DNA from: an uncultured Clostridia bacterium
GTDB lineage: Bacteria; Bacillota; Clostridia; Christensenellales; Pumilibacteraceae
Direction of reading: 5' to 3'
DNA length: 10,007 nucleotides
Assembly (NCBI GenBank): GCA_947086925.1
Contig: CAMUAL010000044.1
Span: forward strand, 1 to 10,007
Shown here one piece after another: positions 1 to 6,776 of this stretch. Within the stretch, counting starts at the first letter, position 1, and every line of letters starts with the position of its first letter. Below the pieces are notes generated by a model, which worked only from the letters and a program-made list of their open reading frames with translations, had not been told where the DNA came from and did not search any database. The translations under genes were made by a program, and so were the position numbers.

Positions 1-1
1 C

Positions 2-2044
2 GGTCAAACTCGCGTTTCGGGCGAGCCTTATATAACGCACCCCATGGCGGTTGAAAGCTTATTGCTCGATTTGGGACTCGACTACAAAACAATAGCGGCG
101 GCACTTCTGCATGACTGTATTGAAGATACCCCCGCAACCGACAGCGAAATACGTCAGAAATTCGGCAACGAAATTTGCGAACTCGTGTTGGGCGTAACCA
201 AACTCGACAAAATCACGTTCAAATCAAAAGAGGAAGAACAGGCGGAAAATTTCAGAAGAATGTTTTTTGCCATGGCAAAAGACCTCCGCGTAATTTTAAT
301 CAAGCTTGCCGACCGCTTGCACAACATGCGCACCGTTTCGAGTATTTCAAACGAGCGTCAGGTTGCCATGGCAAAAGAAACTCTCGAAATTTACGCTCCG
401 CTTGCGTCGCGTTTGGGACTGAGCTATTTTAAATGCGAACTCGAAGATATGTGTCTTAAAGTTTTGCATCCCGCCGTTTACGAGTCGCTTGTAAACGAAA
501 TTTCGTTAAAGCGTGCCGAACGCAAAGAGCTTATAGGGCATATATGCGAACGCCTAAGCAAGCTTTTGCAAGAACTTAAAATCAAAGGCGAAGTGAGCGG
601 ACGTCCCAAACACTTTTACAGCATATATAAAAAAATGGTCAATCAAAACAGAACATTCGAGCAGATTTACGACCTCACCGCCGTGCGCGTAATAGTTGAA
701 AACGTGCGCGACTGCTACGAAGTTTTGGGCATGATTCACACTATTTGGAAGCCTATACCCGGAAGGTTCAAAGACTACATCGCCGTTCCTAAACCGAACA
801 ATTATCAATCGCTTCACACAACGGTTATGACGAGTTACGGCATGCCGTTCGAAATTCAGATAAGAACTTACGAAATGCACAAAATAGCCGAATACGGCAT
901 AGCGGCGCATTGGAAGTACAAAGAAAGACGAAACAAAGTAAACGACCTCGACGAAAAGTTGGAATGGTTGCGCGGAGTTATGGACGATGCGGGCGAAACT
1001 TCGAGTCCGCAAGAATTTTACGAATCGTTAAAACTCGATTTGTACAGCGGACAGATATTCATATTTACACCCAAAGGCGACGTAGTGGTTCTGCCCGAAG
1101 GCTCTACGCCCGTTGACTTTGCGTACAGCGTTCACAGCGCGGTGGGCAACAAGTGCGTAGGCGCGAAAATCAACAATAAAATCGTGCCGCTCGAAACAAA
1201 GCTCGCAACCGGCGACTATGTGGAAATTATAACGTCGAATACGGCAAAAGGACCGAGCCGCGATTGGTTGCGTTTTTGCAAGACCGCTCAGGCAAAATCG
1301 AAAATTCGCGCATTTTTCAAAAAAGAGCAAAAAGAGGACAATATTAAACGCGGTAAAGAAATGCTTGAAGAAGAAGCCAAACGCCGCGGCTATAATCTCA
1401 CACAGCTTCTCGTAAATAAGTGGCTCGATATTATAATGCAACGCTACTCTATATCGTCAATGGACGATATGTATGCGGCGATTGGCTACGGCGGATTTAC
1501 AGTAAATCAGATTCTTTTAAAGCTGATTGACTTTTACCGCAAAGAGGAAGAAACCGCAAAAATTCCCGCAAAAGCGGCGGCACAAACCGGTGACAACATA
1601 ACGCGCGGAATTATTGTAAAAGGGCATGACGATTTGCTCGTGCGTGTAGCACGGTGCTGTACTCCCGTTCCGGGCGACGAAATAATCGGTTATATATCGC
1701 GCGGCAGAGGCGTAGCTATACACCGTAAAAACTGTCCAAACATGCGTAACGCCGAACCGTACCGTCTTATAGAAGCGCATTGGGCGGGCAATCAGTGCGC
1801 GCCGTTCTCGGTGGCTTTGCAAGTAGAAGCGAAAAACAGCAGCGGACTTCTTACGAAAATCACAATGCTTATTACCGAGCTTAAACTGTCGTTACACAGC
1901 TTGAACGCCAGAGTGGATAAAAACCAAATGGCAATTATAAACTTCGACGTAAAAGTCACAAAAATCGAACAGATAGATATGCTTATTAAAAAAATCGATA
2001 ATATTCCCGAAGTAGATAAAGTGTTCAGGAGCAATTCTTTGTAA
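2..2044 (+). CDS. relA: Bifunctional (p)ppGpp synthetase/hydrolase Rel (5'-truncated)
   Basis: Makes and degrades the stringent-response alarmone (p)ppGpp. The frame is open to the left edge: bases 2-43 encode GQTRVSGEPYITHP, the conserved start of the HD hydrolase domain, including a metal-ligand His at 38-40. The ATG at 44 is therefore internal. About 680 residues are visible; Rel proteins are usually 720-750, so roughly 50-60 N-terminal residues are missing. Domains in order: HD hydrolase with HDCIED at 110-127 and the KLADRLHNMRT block near 302-334; synthetase with GRPKHFYSIYKKM near 597-637 and an RFKD motif at 764-775, the RXKD type of bifunctional rather than synthetase-only enzymes; EIQIRT near 850; TGS about 1040-1240; Cys-Cys/His/Cys zinc-finger-like segment about 1645-1740; ACT about 1800-2035. 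Hydrolase and synthetase motifs both look intact. The TAA overlaps the next ATG by one base. Confidence 0.97.
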   Translation, partial: GQTRVSGEPYITHPMAVESLLLDLGLDYKTIAAALLHDCIEDTPATDSEIRQKFGNEICELVLGVTKLDKITFKSKEEEQAENFRRMFFAMAKDLRVILIKLADRLHNMRTVSSISNERQVAMAKETLEIYAPLASRLGLSYFKCELEDMCLKVLHPAVYESLVNEISLKRAERKELIGHICERLSKLLQELKIKGEVSGRPKHFYSIYKKMVNQNRTFEQIYDLTAVRVIVENVRDCYEVLGMIHTIWKPIPGRFKDYIAVPKPNNYQSLHTTVMTSYGMPFEIQIRTYEMHKIAEYGIAAHWKYKERRNKVNDLDEKLEWLRGVMDDAGETSSPQEFYESLKLDLYSGQIFIFTPKGDVVVLPEGSTPVDFAYSVHSAVGNKCVGAKINNKIVPLETKLATGDYVEIITSNTAKGPSRDWLRFCKTAQAKSKIRAFFKKEQKEDNIKRGKEMLEEEAKRRGYNLTQLLVNKWLDIIMQRYSISSMDDMYAAIGYGGFTVNQILLKLIDFYRKEEETAKIPAKAAAQTGDNITRGIIVKGHDDLLVRVARCCTPVPGDEIIGYISRGRGVAIHRKNCPNMRNAEPYRLIEAHWAGNQCAPFSVALQVEAKNSSGLLTKITMLITELKLSLHSLNARVDKNQMAIINFDVKVTKIEQIDMLIKKIDNIPEVDKVFRSNSL

Positions 2045-2646
2045 TGCGGATAAAACAGATAACCGTAGGCAATATATACGAAAACGCTTACTTTATAGAT
2101 TGCGGCGACAAGTCCGTTTTAATCGACCCCGGGGCACAGCCCGAATACATAGAAAAAGAAATGGGCGAAAGCAAGTGCGCCTACGTTCTTTTGACTCACG
2201 CGCATTTCGACCACATAAGTGCAGTGCGTTATTTTCAGCGTAAAGGCGCGGCTGTTTATATGCACCGCGACGATATGAAACTGCTTAACGGCAAAGGTAA
2301 TCTTGCCGAAATGTTTGGAGAACGGCTCGAACCGTTTACTCCCGACGTGCTGTTAAACGGCGGCGAAACTCTTAATCTTTCGGGGCTCGAAGTTAAGGTA
2401 ATTTCAACTCCCGGGCATACCGACGGAAGTGTATGTTATATTTCGAGCGATGTGATATTCAGCGGCGATACGTTGTTTTTCATGTCTTGCGGCAGAACGG
2501 ATTTTCCGTCGGGCAGTTCGGAAAAAATGCGGCGTTCGCTAAACAATTTGATGCTTTTGGCAGACAAACAAGATTATAAAGTATATGCAGGTCACGGCAT
2601 AGCCACAACGCTCTCGGCGGAGAAAAAGAGTAATCCTTATGTATGA
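2044..2646 (+). CDS. MBL-fold hydrolase, YqgX/GloB-like
   Basis: A cytoplasmic metallo-beta-lactamase-fold hydrolase of 200 residues. The metal-site motifs are complete: THAHFDH gives H52, H54, D56 and H57, followed by H125 in TPGHTDGS, D142 in FSGDTLF and H184 in YAGHG. The C-terminal end (AGHGIATT...EKKSNPYV) is typical of the short glyoxalase-II-like YqgX group, which lacks the long C-terminal domain of true glyoxalase II. Thioester (hydroxyacylglutathione-type) hydrolysis is the family annotation; the real substrate is unknown. The start uses ATG in a TAATG overlap with rel, with AGGAG at 2027-2031, 12 bases upstream, so translation is probably coupled. A gene of this type between relA and hemZ is common in Clostridia; the dtd gene often found there is absent. 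Confidence 0.9.
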   Translation: MRIKQITVGNIYENAYFIDCGDKSVLIDPGAQPEYIEKEMGESKCAYVLLTHAHFDHISAVRYFQRKGAAVYMHRDDMKLLNGKGNLAEMFGERLEPFTPDVLLNGGETLNLSGLEVKVISTPGHTDGSVCYISSDVIFSGDTLFFMSCGRTDFPSGSSEKMRRSLNNLMLLADKQDYKVYAGHGIATTLSAEKKSNPYV

Positions 2647-4063
2647 ACTTATAACCAACCGCGGCGATATAAAAAGCGAACTCAACGAGCTTGTACGCTG
2701 TTTTTCGACTTGCGAAAATACGGAAGTCAACTTTACGCACGTTAAATCCGACTGCATAAAGCTGTATGTCAAAATCGGAAAAAAGAATTATTCTTTCGAA
2801 TATGCGGACGTTAAACACGGCGATAAGTACGACCGCGCACGATATGATTTGTACACATGCAAAACCGCTTTATATAAGGCGTTATCAGACTATTCGAATA
2901 TAAAACTGCCGTGGGGAAGCCTGACGGGAATACGCCCCACAAGGGTAGCAATGCGTATTTTAAGCGAAGGTACGGCTCGGCATGAAATATCGCGCAAAAT
3001 GCAGAGCGATTATTTCGTTTCGCCGCTTAAAGCCGATTTAACCGCCGAAATTTTATTCAATCAAAGCAAATCGGTAGGCGACAGAATGTCGGTAGCAACG
3101 CCGCCCGAAACAAAAGACAACCTTGTCAATTTATACGTACATATTCCGTTCTGCCCGTCGCGTTGCGCATACTGCTCGTTTGTTTCGCAGGGCATTGAAA
3201 AAAAGACATGGCAACTTTTGCCGTATGCCGACGCTCTTATAAAAGAAATTCATATGACAAAGCGGATTATAGCCGAGCAAAGTAAACGCATATTTTCGGT
3301 ATATATCGGCGGAGGAACGCCAACCGTACTGAGCGTAGAACTTCTCGGCGCAGTGCTTAATGCCGCTTTTGCCGAAAACGCGGAATTTACCTGCGAAGCC
3401 GGCAGACCCGATACGATTACCGATGAAAAACTCGGCATAATGAACGCGTGCGGAGTAAATCGCATAAGCATAAATCCGCAGACTTTACACAACCGTACGC
3501 TTATAAAAATAGGTCGCAATCATACGACCGAACAATTTTTCGAAGCATACGGAGCGGCTCGGAAATACGGATTTGTAAAAAACGTCGATTTGATTGCGGG
3601 ACTGAGCGGCGAAACCGAACGTGATTTTATGTATACCCTTAATCGTGTTTTGGAGCTGTCACCCGAAAACATAACCGTACACACACTTTGCGTAAAGCGC
3701 GGCGCAAACGACGCAATGTCCGAGCGTGAAGAAAACCTGTGCGCCGAGAAGATGGTTGACTATTCGGTGTCCGCATTAAAAAAGTGCGGTTACGAACCGT
3801 ATTATTTGTACAGACAAAAGCAAATGGCGGCAAATTTGGAAAACATAGGTTGGTGTAAACCGAATATGCTGTGCGTAAACAATGTTACGGTAATGGAAGA
3901 AATGTTGCCCGTATACGCTTGCGGAGCGGGCGCGATAAGCAAATTACTCGGCGCAAACGGAAAAATCGTGCGGCTTGCGAACCCGAAAGACGTTTTGCTG
4001 TATTTAAAAGAATTTGACGAAAGAATGGCAAAAAAAGAAGCATTTTATAAAACAAATACATGA
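2639..4063 (+). CDS. hemZ: Radical-SAM coproporphyrinogen dehydrogenase-like HemZ
   Basis: A 474-residue radical SAM protein of the HemZ (oxygen-independent coproporphyrinogen III oxidase-like) family. The N-terminal part carries the HemZ-type block WGSLTGIRPTRVAMRIL near residue 97. The radical SAM core begins with YVHIPFCPSRCAYC, whose C172, C176 and C179 would bind the 4Fe-4S cluster. GGGTPT near 224 and the INPQTL...GRNHT block follow. The C-terminal block with GWCKPNM and YACGAGAISK is also family-like. In Bacillus, HemZ is assigned to anaerobic coproporphyrinogen oxidation. Many Clostridia carry it without an obvious full heme pathway, so the role here is uncertain. The ATG at 2639 overlaps the previous gene by 8 bases, with AGAG at 2627-2630. 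The ATG at 2643 is in another frame. No terminator follows. Confidence 0.92.
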   Translation: MYELITNRGDIKSELNELVRCFSTCENTEVNFTHVKSDCIKLYVKIGKKNYSFEYADVKHGDKYDRARYDLYTCKTALYKALSDYSNIKLPWGSLTGIRPTRVAMRILSEGTARHEISRKMQSDYFVSPLKADLTAEILFNQSKSVGDRMSVATPPETKDNLVNLYVHIPFCPSRCAYCSFVSQGIEKKTWQLLPYADALIKEIHMTKRIIAEQSKRIFSVYIGGGTPTVLSVELLGAVLNAAFAENAEFTCEAGRPDTITDEKLGIMNACGVNRISINPQTLHNRTLIKIGRNHTTEQFFEAYGAARKYGFVKNVDLIAGLSGETERDFMYTLNRVLELSPENITVHTLCVKRGANDAMSEREENLCAEKMVDYSVSALKKCGYEPYYLYRQKQMAANLENIGWCKPNMLCVNNVTVMEEMLPVYACGAGAISKLLGANGKIVRLANPKDVLLYLKEFDERMAKKEAFYKTNT

Positions 4064-4070
4064 AAATCGG

Positions 4071-4099
4071 TTTACATAAGCAGGAAATAGTGTTATAAT
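4071..4099 (+). promoter_or_regulatory. Sigma-A-type promoter for rpsO
   Basis: TTTACA at 4071-4076, a 17-base spacer, and a perfect TATAAT at 4094-4099. A TGn extended -10 element lies at 4091-4093. The predicted transcript start is near 4106. The -35 box begins only 8 bases after the hemZ stop. Confidence 0.85.
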
Positions 4100-4107
4100 A
4101 ATTTATG

Positions 4108-4182
4108 TACCTTGATACTCGGAGTTGTGCGCTCTCCACGCACCGATACTCAGTTTTAAGGCGAATACAATTTTAACGGAGG
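4108..4182 (+). ncRNA. Structured rpsO 5' leader, candidate S15 autoregulatory element
   Basis: The untranslated leader can fold around three nested pairings read by eye. The outer one is 4110-4115 with 4156-4161 (six pairs, one G-U). The middle one is GAGT 4122-4125 with ACTC 4148-4151. The inner one is GTGCG 4127-4131 with CGCAC 4139-4143, leaving a 7-base loop at 4132-4138. That loop contains CTCC (4134-4137), which is complementary to GGAG of the rpsO Shine-Dalgarno (4178-4182), so a loop-to-SD pseudoknot could hide the ribosome-binding site. CTCC could instead pair with GGAG at 4121-4124, giving an alternative fold. GATACTC is directly repeated at 4114-4120 and 4145-4151. S15 is known to repress its own translation through leader RNAs of several unrelated shapes; that this is one of them is inference. 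Confidence 0.65.
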
Positions 4183-4188
4183 TTAAAC

Positions 4189-4452
4189 ATGGAAAAAGAA
4201 ACCAAGGCGGAAATTATCGCCAAGTTTGCAACGCATGAAGGTGACACGGGAAGTCCCGAGGTTCAGGTCGCGCTTTTGACACACCGAATCAATCATCTTA
4301 CCGAACACCTTAAAGTGCACCACAACGACCATCACTCGCGCAGAGGCTTGTTGCAAATGGTAGGTTCCAGAAGAAGTCTTTTGAACTATCTCAAAAAGCT
4401 CGACATCGAAAGATACAGAGCACTTCTTGCCAAATTGGAACTCAGAAAGTAA
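4189..4452 (+). CDS. rpsO: 30S ribosomal protein S15
   Basis: S15 binds the 16S rRNA central-domain junction early in small-subunit assembly and contributes to an intersubunit bridge. The 87-residue length is within one or two residues of the family norm. The conserved parts are all visible: the THEGDTGSPEVQVALLTHRI stretch near residue 15, the HHNDHHSRRGLL loop near 44-56, and the GSRRSLLNYLKKLD helix followed by the basic C-terminus ALLAKLELRK. The start is fixed by a consensus GGAGG at 4178-4182, six bases before ATG. It is transcribed from its own promoter and followed by an attenuator-like terminator and pnp, the arrangement found in many bacteria. Confidence 0.98.
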   Translation: MEKETKAEIIAKFATHEGDTGSPEVQVALLTHRINHLTEHLKVHHNDHHSRRGLLQMVGSRRSLLNYLKKLDIERYRALLAKLELRK

Positions 4453-4463
4453 GCTATCACACG

Positions 4464-4499
4464 GCAAGAGTCGACCAAACAGGTTGACTCTCGCTTTTT
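4464..4499 (+). terminator. Rho-independent terminator/attenuator after rpsO
   Basis: The arms 4467-4476 and 4482-4491 form ten pairs (one G-U) around an AAACA loop. The pairing can continue after one mismatch as 4464-4465 with 4493-4494. Five T's follow at 4495-4499. Because no convincing promoter lies between it and pnp, it probably acts as a partial terminator that sets the rpsO-to-pnp ratio. Confidence 0.85.
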
Positions 4500-4502
4500 A
4501 TT

Positions 4503-4523
4503 GTGCCGCATAAAGTACGGCAC
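4503..4523 (+). promoter_or_regulatory. Hairpin in the pnp leader
   Basis: GTGCCG at 4503-4508 pairs perfectly with CGGCAC at 4518-4523 around a 9-base loop. It has no T-tract of its own. It sits between the rpsO terminator and the pnp ribosome-binding site (AAGGAG, ending at 4545). In E. coli the rpsO-pnp spacer forms a stem cut by RNase III that underlies PNPase autocontrol; a similar processing or stability role here is inference. Confidence 0.55.
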
Positions 4524-4555
4524 GCGGGAATCAAGAGAGAAGGAGTAAATGTAAA

Positions 4556-6643
4556 ATGAGTAAAGAAGCACAGATTTTCAAAACCGAAATCGGCGGAAAA
4601 GAAGTAACCGTTGAAATCGGCAAATATTGCGAGCTCAGCAACGGCTCGTGCATAATCCGTTGCGGCGATACGGTTGTTATGACAAACGTGACCATGGCGG
4701 AAACGCCCCGTCCGGGAATGGACTTTTTCCCGCTCGGCGTAGACTTCGAGGAAAAAATGTATGCCGTGGGAAAAATCCCCGGCGGATTCAAAAAGCGCGA
4801 GGGCAGAGCAAGCGACAAAGCAATTCTTACAAGCCGTCTTATCGACCGTCCGATTCGTCCGCTATTTCCTAAGGGATTATTCAACGACGTATCGGTTGTT
4901 GCCACCGCGCTGAGCGTAGACACCAACATTCCGCCCGAAGTATTCGGAATGCTCGGTTCGAGTATCGCGATTGCCGTTTCGGATATTCCGTGGGCAGGAC
5001 CTACCGGTTCGGTTGTAGTGGGATACGTAAACGGAAAGTACGTAATTAACCCCGACAGCGTTCAGCGCGCAATGAGCAAAATGCACGTTTACGTATCGGG
5101 AACAGCCGACGCAATCATGATGGTAGAAGCGGGTGCTCAAATGGTAAGCGAAGACGTAATGTTGCAAGGCATATTATTCGCTCACAAAGAAATCAAAAAG
5201 CAAGTTAAATTTATTAACGAAATAGTTAAAAAGGTGGGCAAGCCCAAACGCGAAATGGAGCTTTACAAAGTTCCCCAAGACATCGATGCGGAAGTTCGCA
5301 AGTTTACCGATAAACTCTTGGATAAGGCGTTAGAGGAAACCAACCGTCAGGCTCGTCAGGAAAAACAAGACGAAGTAGACAAGCTTGCGCTTGAACATTT
5401 CGCCGAGATTTATTCCGAAAAAGAGCGCGAAATCAAGGATTCGATTTATTACTTCACAAAAGAAAAAGTACGAGAAAAAATACTTAAAAAGGGTATTCGT
5501 CCCGACGGCAGAAAGCTTACCGATATTCGTGATATATGGTGCGAAACAAGCGTATTGCCTCGCGTTCACGGCTCTGCTGTGTTTACGCGCGGACAAAGTC
5601 AGGCTATGACCACCTGTACTTTGGGCACGATTGCAGAAGTTCAAAAGCTCGATAATCTCGACGAAGAAACCTTTAAGCGTTACATGCACCATTATAACTT
5701 CCCGCCGTACTGCTCGGGTGAAGCTCGTCCTTTAAGAAGTCCCGGCAGACGCGAAATAGGTCACGGAGCACTTGCAGAACGCGCACTCGAGCCCGTAATT
5801 CCCGACGAGGAAGAATTCCCGTACGCAATCCGTACCGTTAGCGAGATTTTAAGTTCAAACGGTTCTACTTCGCAAGCAAGCGTTTGCGGTTCTACTCTTG
5901 CGCTTATGGATGCGGGTGTTCCCATTAAAGCTCCCGTAGCCGGAATAGCAATGGGACTTATTAAAGACGAATCGAGCCACAAAGTTGCGGTGCTTTCCGA
6001 TATTCAAGGTCTCGAAGATTTCTTGGGAGATATGGACTTTAAGGTTGCGGGTACCGCCGAGGGCATTACCGCAATACAAATGGATATTAAAATCAAGGGT
6101 ATCGACGAAGATATTCTCCGTACCGCTTTGGAGCAGGCGCGCGCAGGCAGACTTTATATTTTGGATAAGATGCTTGCCGTTCTCAAAGCACCTCGTCCCG
6201 AACTCAGCAAGTACGCACCCAAAATAATCAGCTTTAATATTTCTCCCGATGTTATAGGAGATGTTATCGGTAAAAGCGGCAAAGTTATCAATCAGATTAT
6301 TGCCGAAACCGGCGTTAAAATCGATATTGAGGACGACGGCAGAGTATTTATCAGTTGCACCGACGTCGAAATGGCGGAAAAGGCAAAGAAAATCGTTCTT
6401 ACCATTGCCGAAGACGTACAACCCGGACAAGTCTTCGAGGGCAAAGTCGTGCGCATACTCGAATTCGGCGCATTTGTTGAACTTGCACCCGGTAAAGACG
6501 GAATGATTCATATATCAAAACTTTCCAAGTCGCGCGTAAATAAAGTTACCGATGTGCTCAACCTCGGCGATATGGCACGCGTAGAAGTTATCAAAACCGA
6601 TGAAAAGGGCAGAATAGACTTGAAGTTGATAGAAAAGCTTTAA
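4556..6643 (+). CDS. pnp: Polyribonucleotide nucleotidyltransferase (PNPase)
   Basis: A phosphorolytic 3'-to-5' exoribonuclease that acts in mRNA turnover; the reverse reaction adds nucleotides. At 695 residues it is full length. The first RNase PH domain contains GGFKKREGR near residue 76 and SRLIDRPIRPLFP. A helical linker covers about 230-310. The second RNase PH domain contains SPGRREIGHGALAERAL and SNGSTSQASVCG, and the active-site block GLEDFLGDMDFK, in which D488, D494 and K496 match the metal-site residues D486, D492 and K494 of the E. coli enzyme. A KH domain with VIGDVIGKSGKVI starts near 559, and an S1 domain starts near 624 and runs to the C-terminus. The start is supported by AAGGAG at 4540-4545, ten bases before ATG. 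An ATG at 4549 is followed at once by TAA and cannot be the start. Expression is probably by read-through from rpsO. Confidence 0.98.
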   Translation: MSKEAQIFKTEIGGKEVTVEIGKYCELSNGSCIIRCGDTVVMTNVTMAETPRPGMDFFPLGVDFEEKMYAVGKIPGGFKKREGRASDKAILTSRLIDRPIRPLFPKGLFNDVSVVATALSVDTNIPPEVFGMLGSSIAIAVSDIPWAGPTGSVVVGYVNGKYVINPDSVQRAMSKMHVYVSGTADAIMMVEAGAQMVSEDVMLQGILFAHKEIKKQVKFINEIVKKVGKPKREMELYKVPQDIDAEVRKFTDKLLDKALEETNRQARQEKQDEVDKLALEHFAEIYSEKEREIKDSIYYFTKEKVREKILKKGIRPDGRKLTDIRDIWCETSVLPRVHGSAVFTRGQSQAMTTCTLGTIAEVQKLDNLDEETFKRYMHHYNFPPYCSGEARPLRSPGRREIGHGALAERALEPVIPDEEEFPYAIRTVSEILSSNGSTSQASVCGSTLALMDAGVPIKAPVAGIAMGLIKDESSHKVAVLSDIQGLEDFLGDMDFKVAGTAEGITAIQMDIKIKGIDEDILRTALEQARAGRLYILDKMLAVLKAPRPELSKYAPKIISFNISPDVIGDVIGKSGKVINQIIAETGVKIDIEDDGRVFISCTDVEMAEKAKKIVLTIAEDVQPGQVFEGKVVRILEFGAFVELAPGKDGMIHISKLSKSRVNKVTDVLNLGDMARVEVIKTDEKGRIDLKLIEKL

Positions 6644-6657
6644 AGCGTAAACATCGG

Positions 6658-6685
6658 AAAAAGTCCTTTAAGGACTTTTTCTTTT
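6658..6685 (+). terminator. Strong Rho-independent terminator after pnp
   Basis: AAAAAGTCCT at 6658-6667 pairs perfectly with AGGACTTTTT at 6671-6680 around a TTA loop, and CTTTT follows. The stem starts 14 bases after the pnp stop, so it closes the rpsO-pnp unit. Its A-rich left arm could also work weakly on the opposite strand. Confidence 0.92.
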
Positions 6686-6726
6686 AATGCGGCAAAAAGA
6701 CTTTTTCGGGCACGTTCGGAATATAT

Positions 6727-6758
6727 TATACTGTTACCGTATTTACCGTAACAGTATA
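6727..6758 (+). repeat. 11-bp perfect inverted repeat before the ylxY-like gene
   Basis: TATACTGTTAC (6727-6737) and GTAACAGTATA (6748-6758) form a perfect dyad with a 10-base spacer. TTACCGTA is also directly repeated at 6734-6741 and 6743-6750. The left arm contains TATACT/TATTAT-like -10 sequences, though no good -35 box is seen 16-18 bases upstream. The ribosome-binding site starts six bases after the right arm. This could be a repressor operator or an RNA hairpin controlling translation. It lacks a T-tract and is not a terminator. Confidence 0.6.
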
Positions 6759-6763
6759 TTTCC

Positions 6764-6769
6764 GAGGTG
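6764..6769 (+). promoter_or_regulatory. Ribosome-binding site that decides a TTG start
   Basis: GAGGTG lies seven bases upstream of TTG at 6777. The in-frame ATG at 6687 has no Shine-Dalgarno sequence; it lies in the tail of the pnp terminator, and translation from it would run through the dyad. The TTG is therefore the better start. Confidence 0.7.
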
Positions 6770-6776
6770 CAATATT

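Noticed and set aside
554..1012. Reverse-strand frame of 152 codons inside rel
   Set aside because: It lies wholly within a well-conserved coding region, has no recognisable motif, and is a shadow of the codon pattern.
4105..4176. A 23-codon frame (ATG to TAA) spanning the whole rpsO leader
   Set aside because: The predicted transcript starts at about the ATG itself, there is no ribosome-binding site, and the bases are better explained by the leader's pairing.
5855..6511. Reverse-strand frame of 218 codons inside pnp
   Set aside because: It is antisense to the conserved second RNase PH, KH and S1 domains, has no family resemblance, and has no promoter or ribosome-binding site that I could find.
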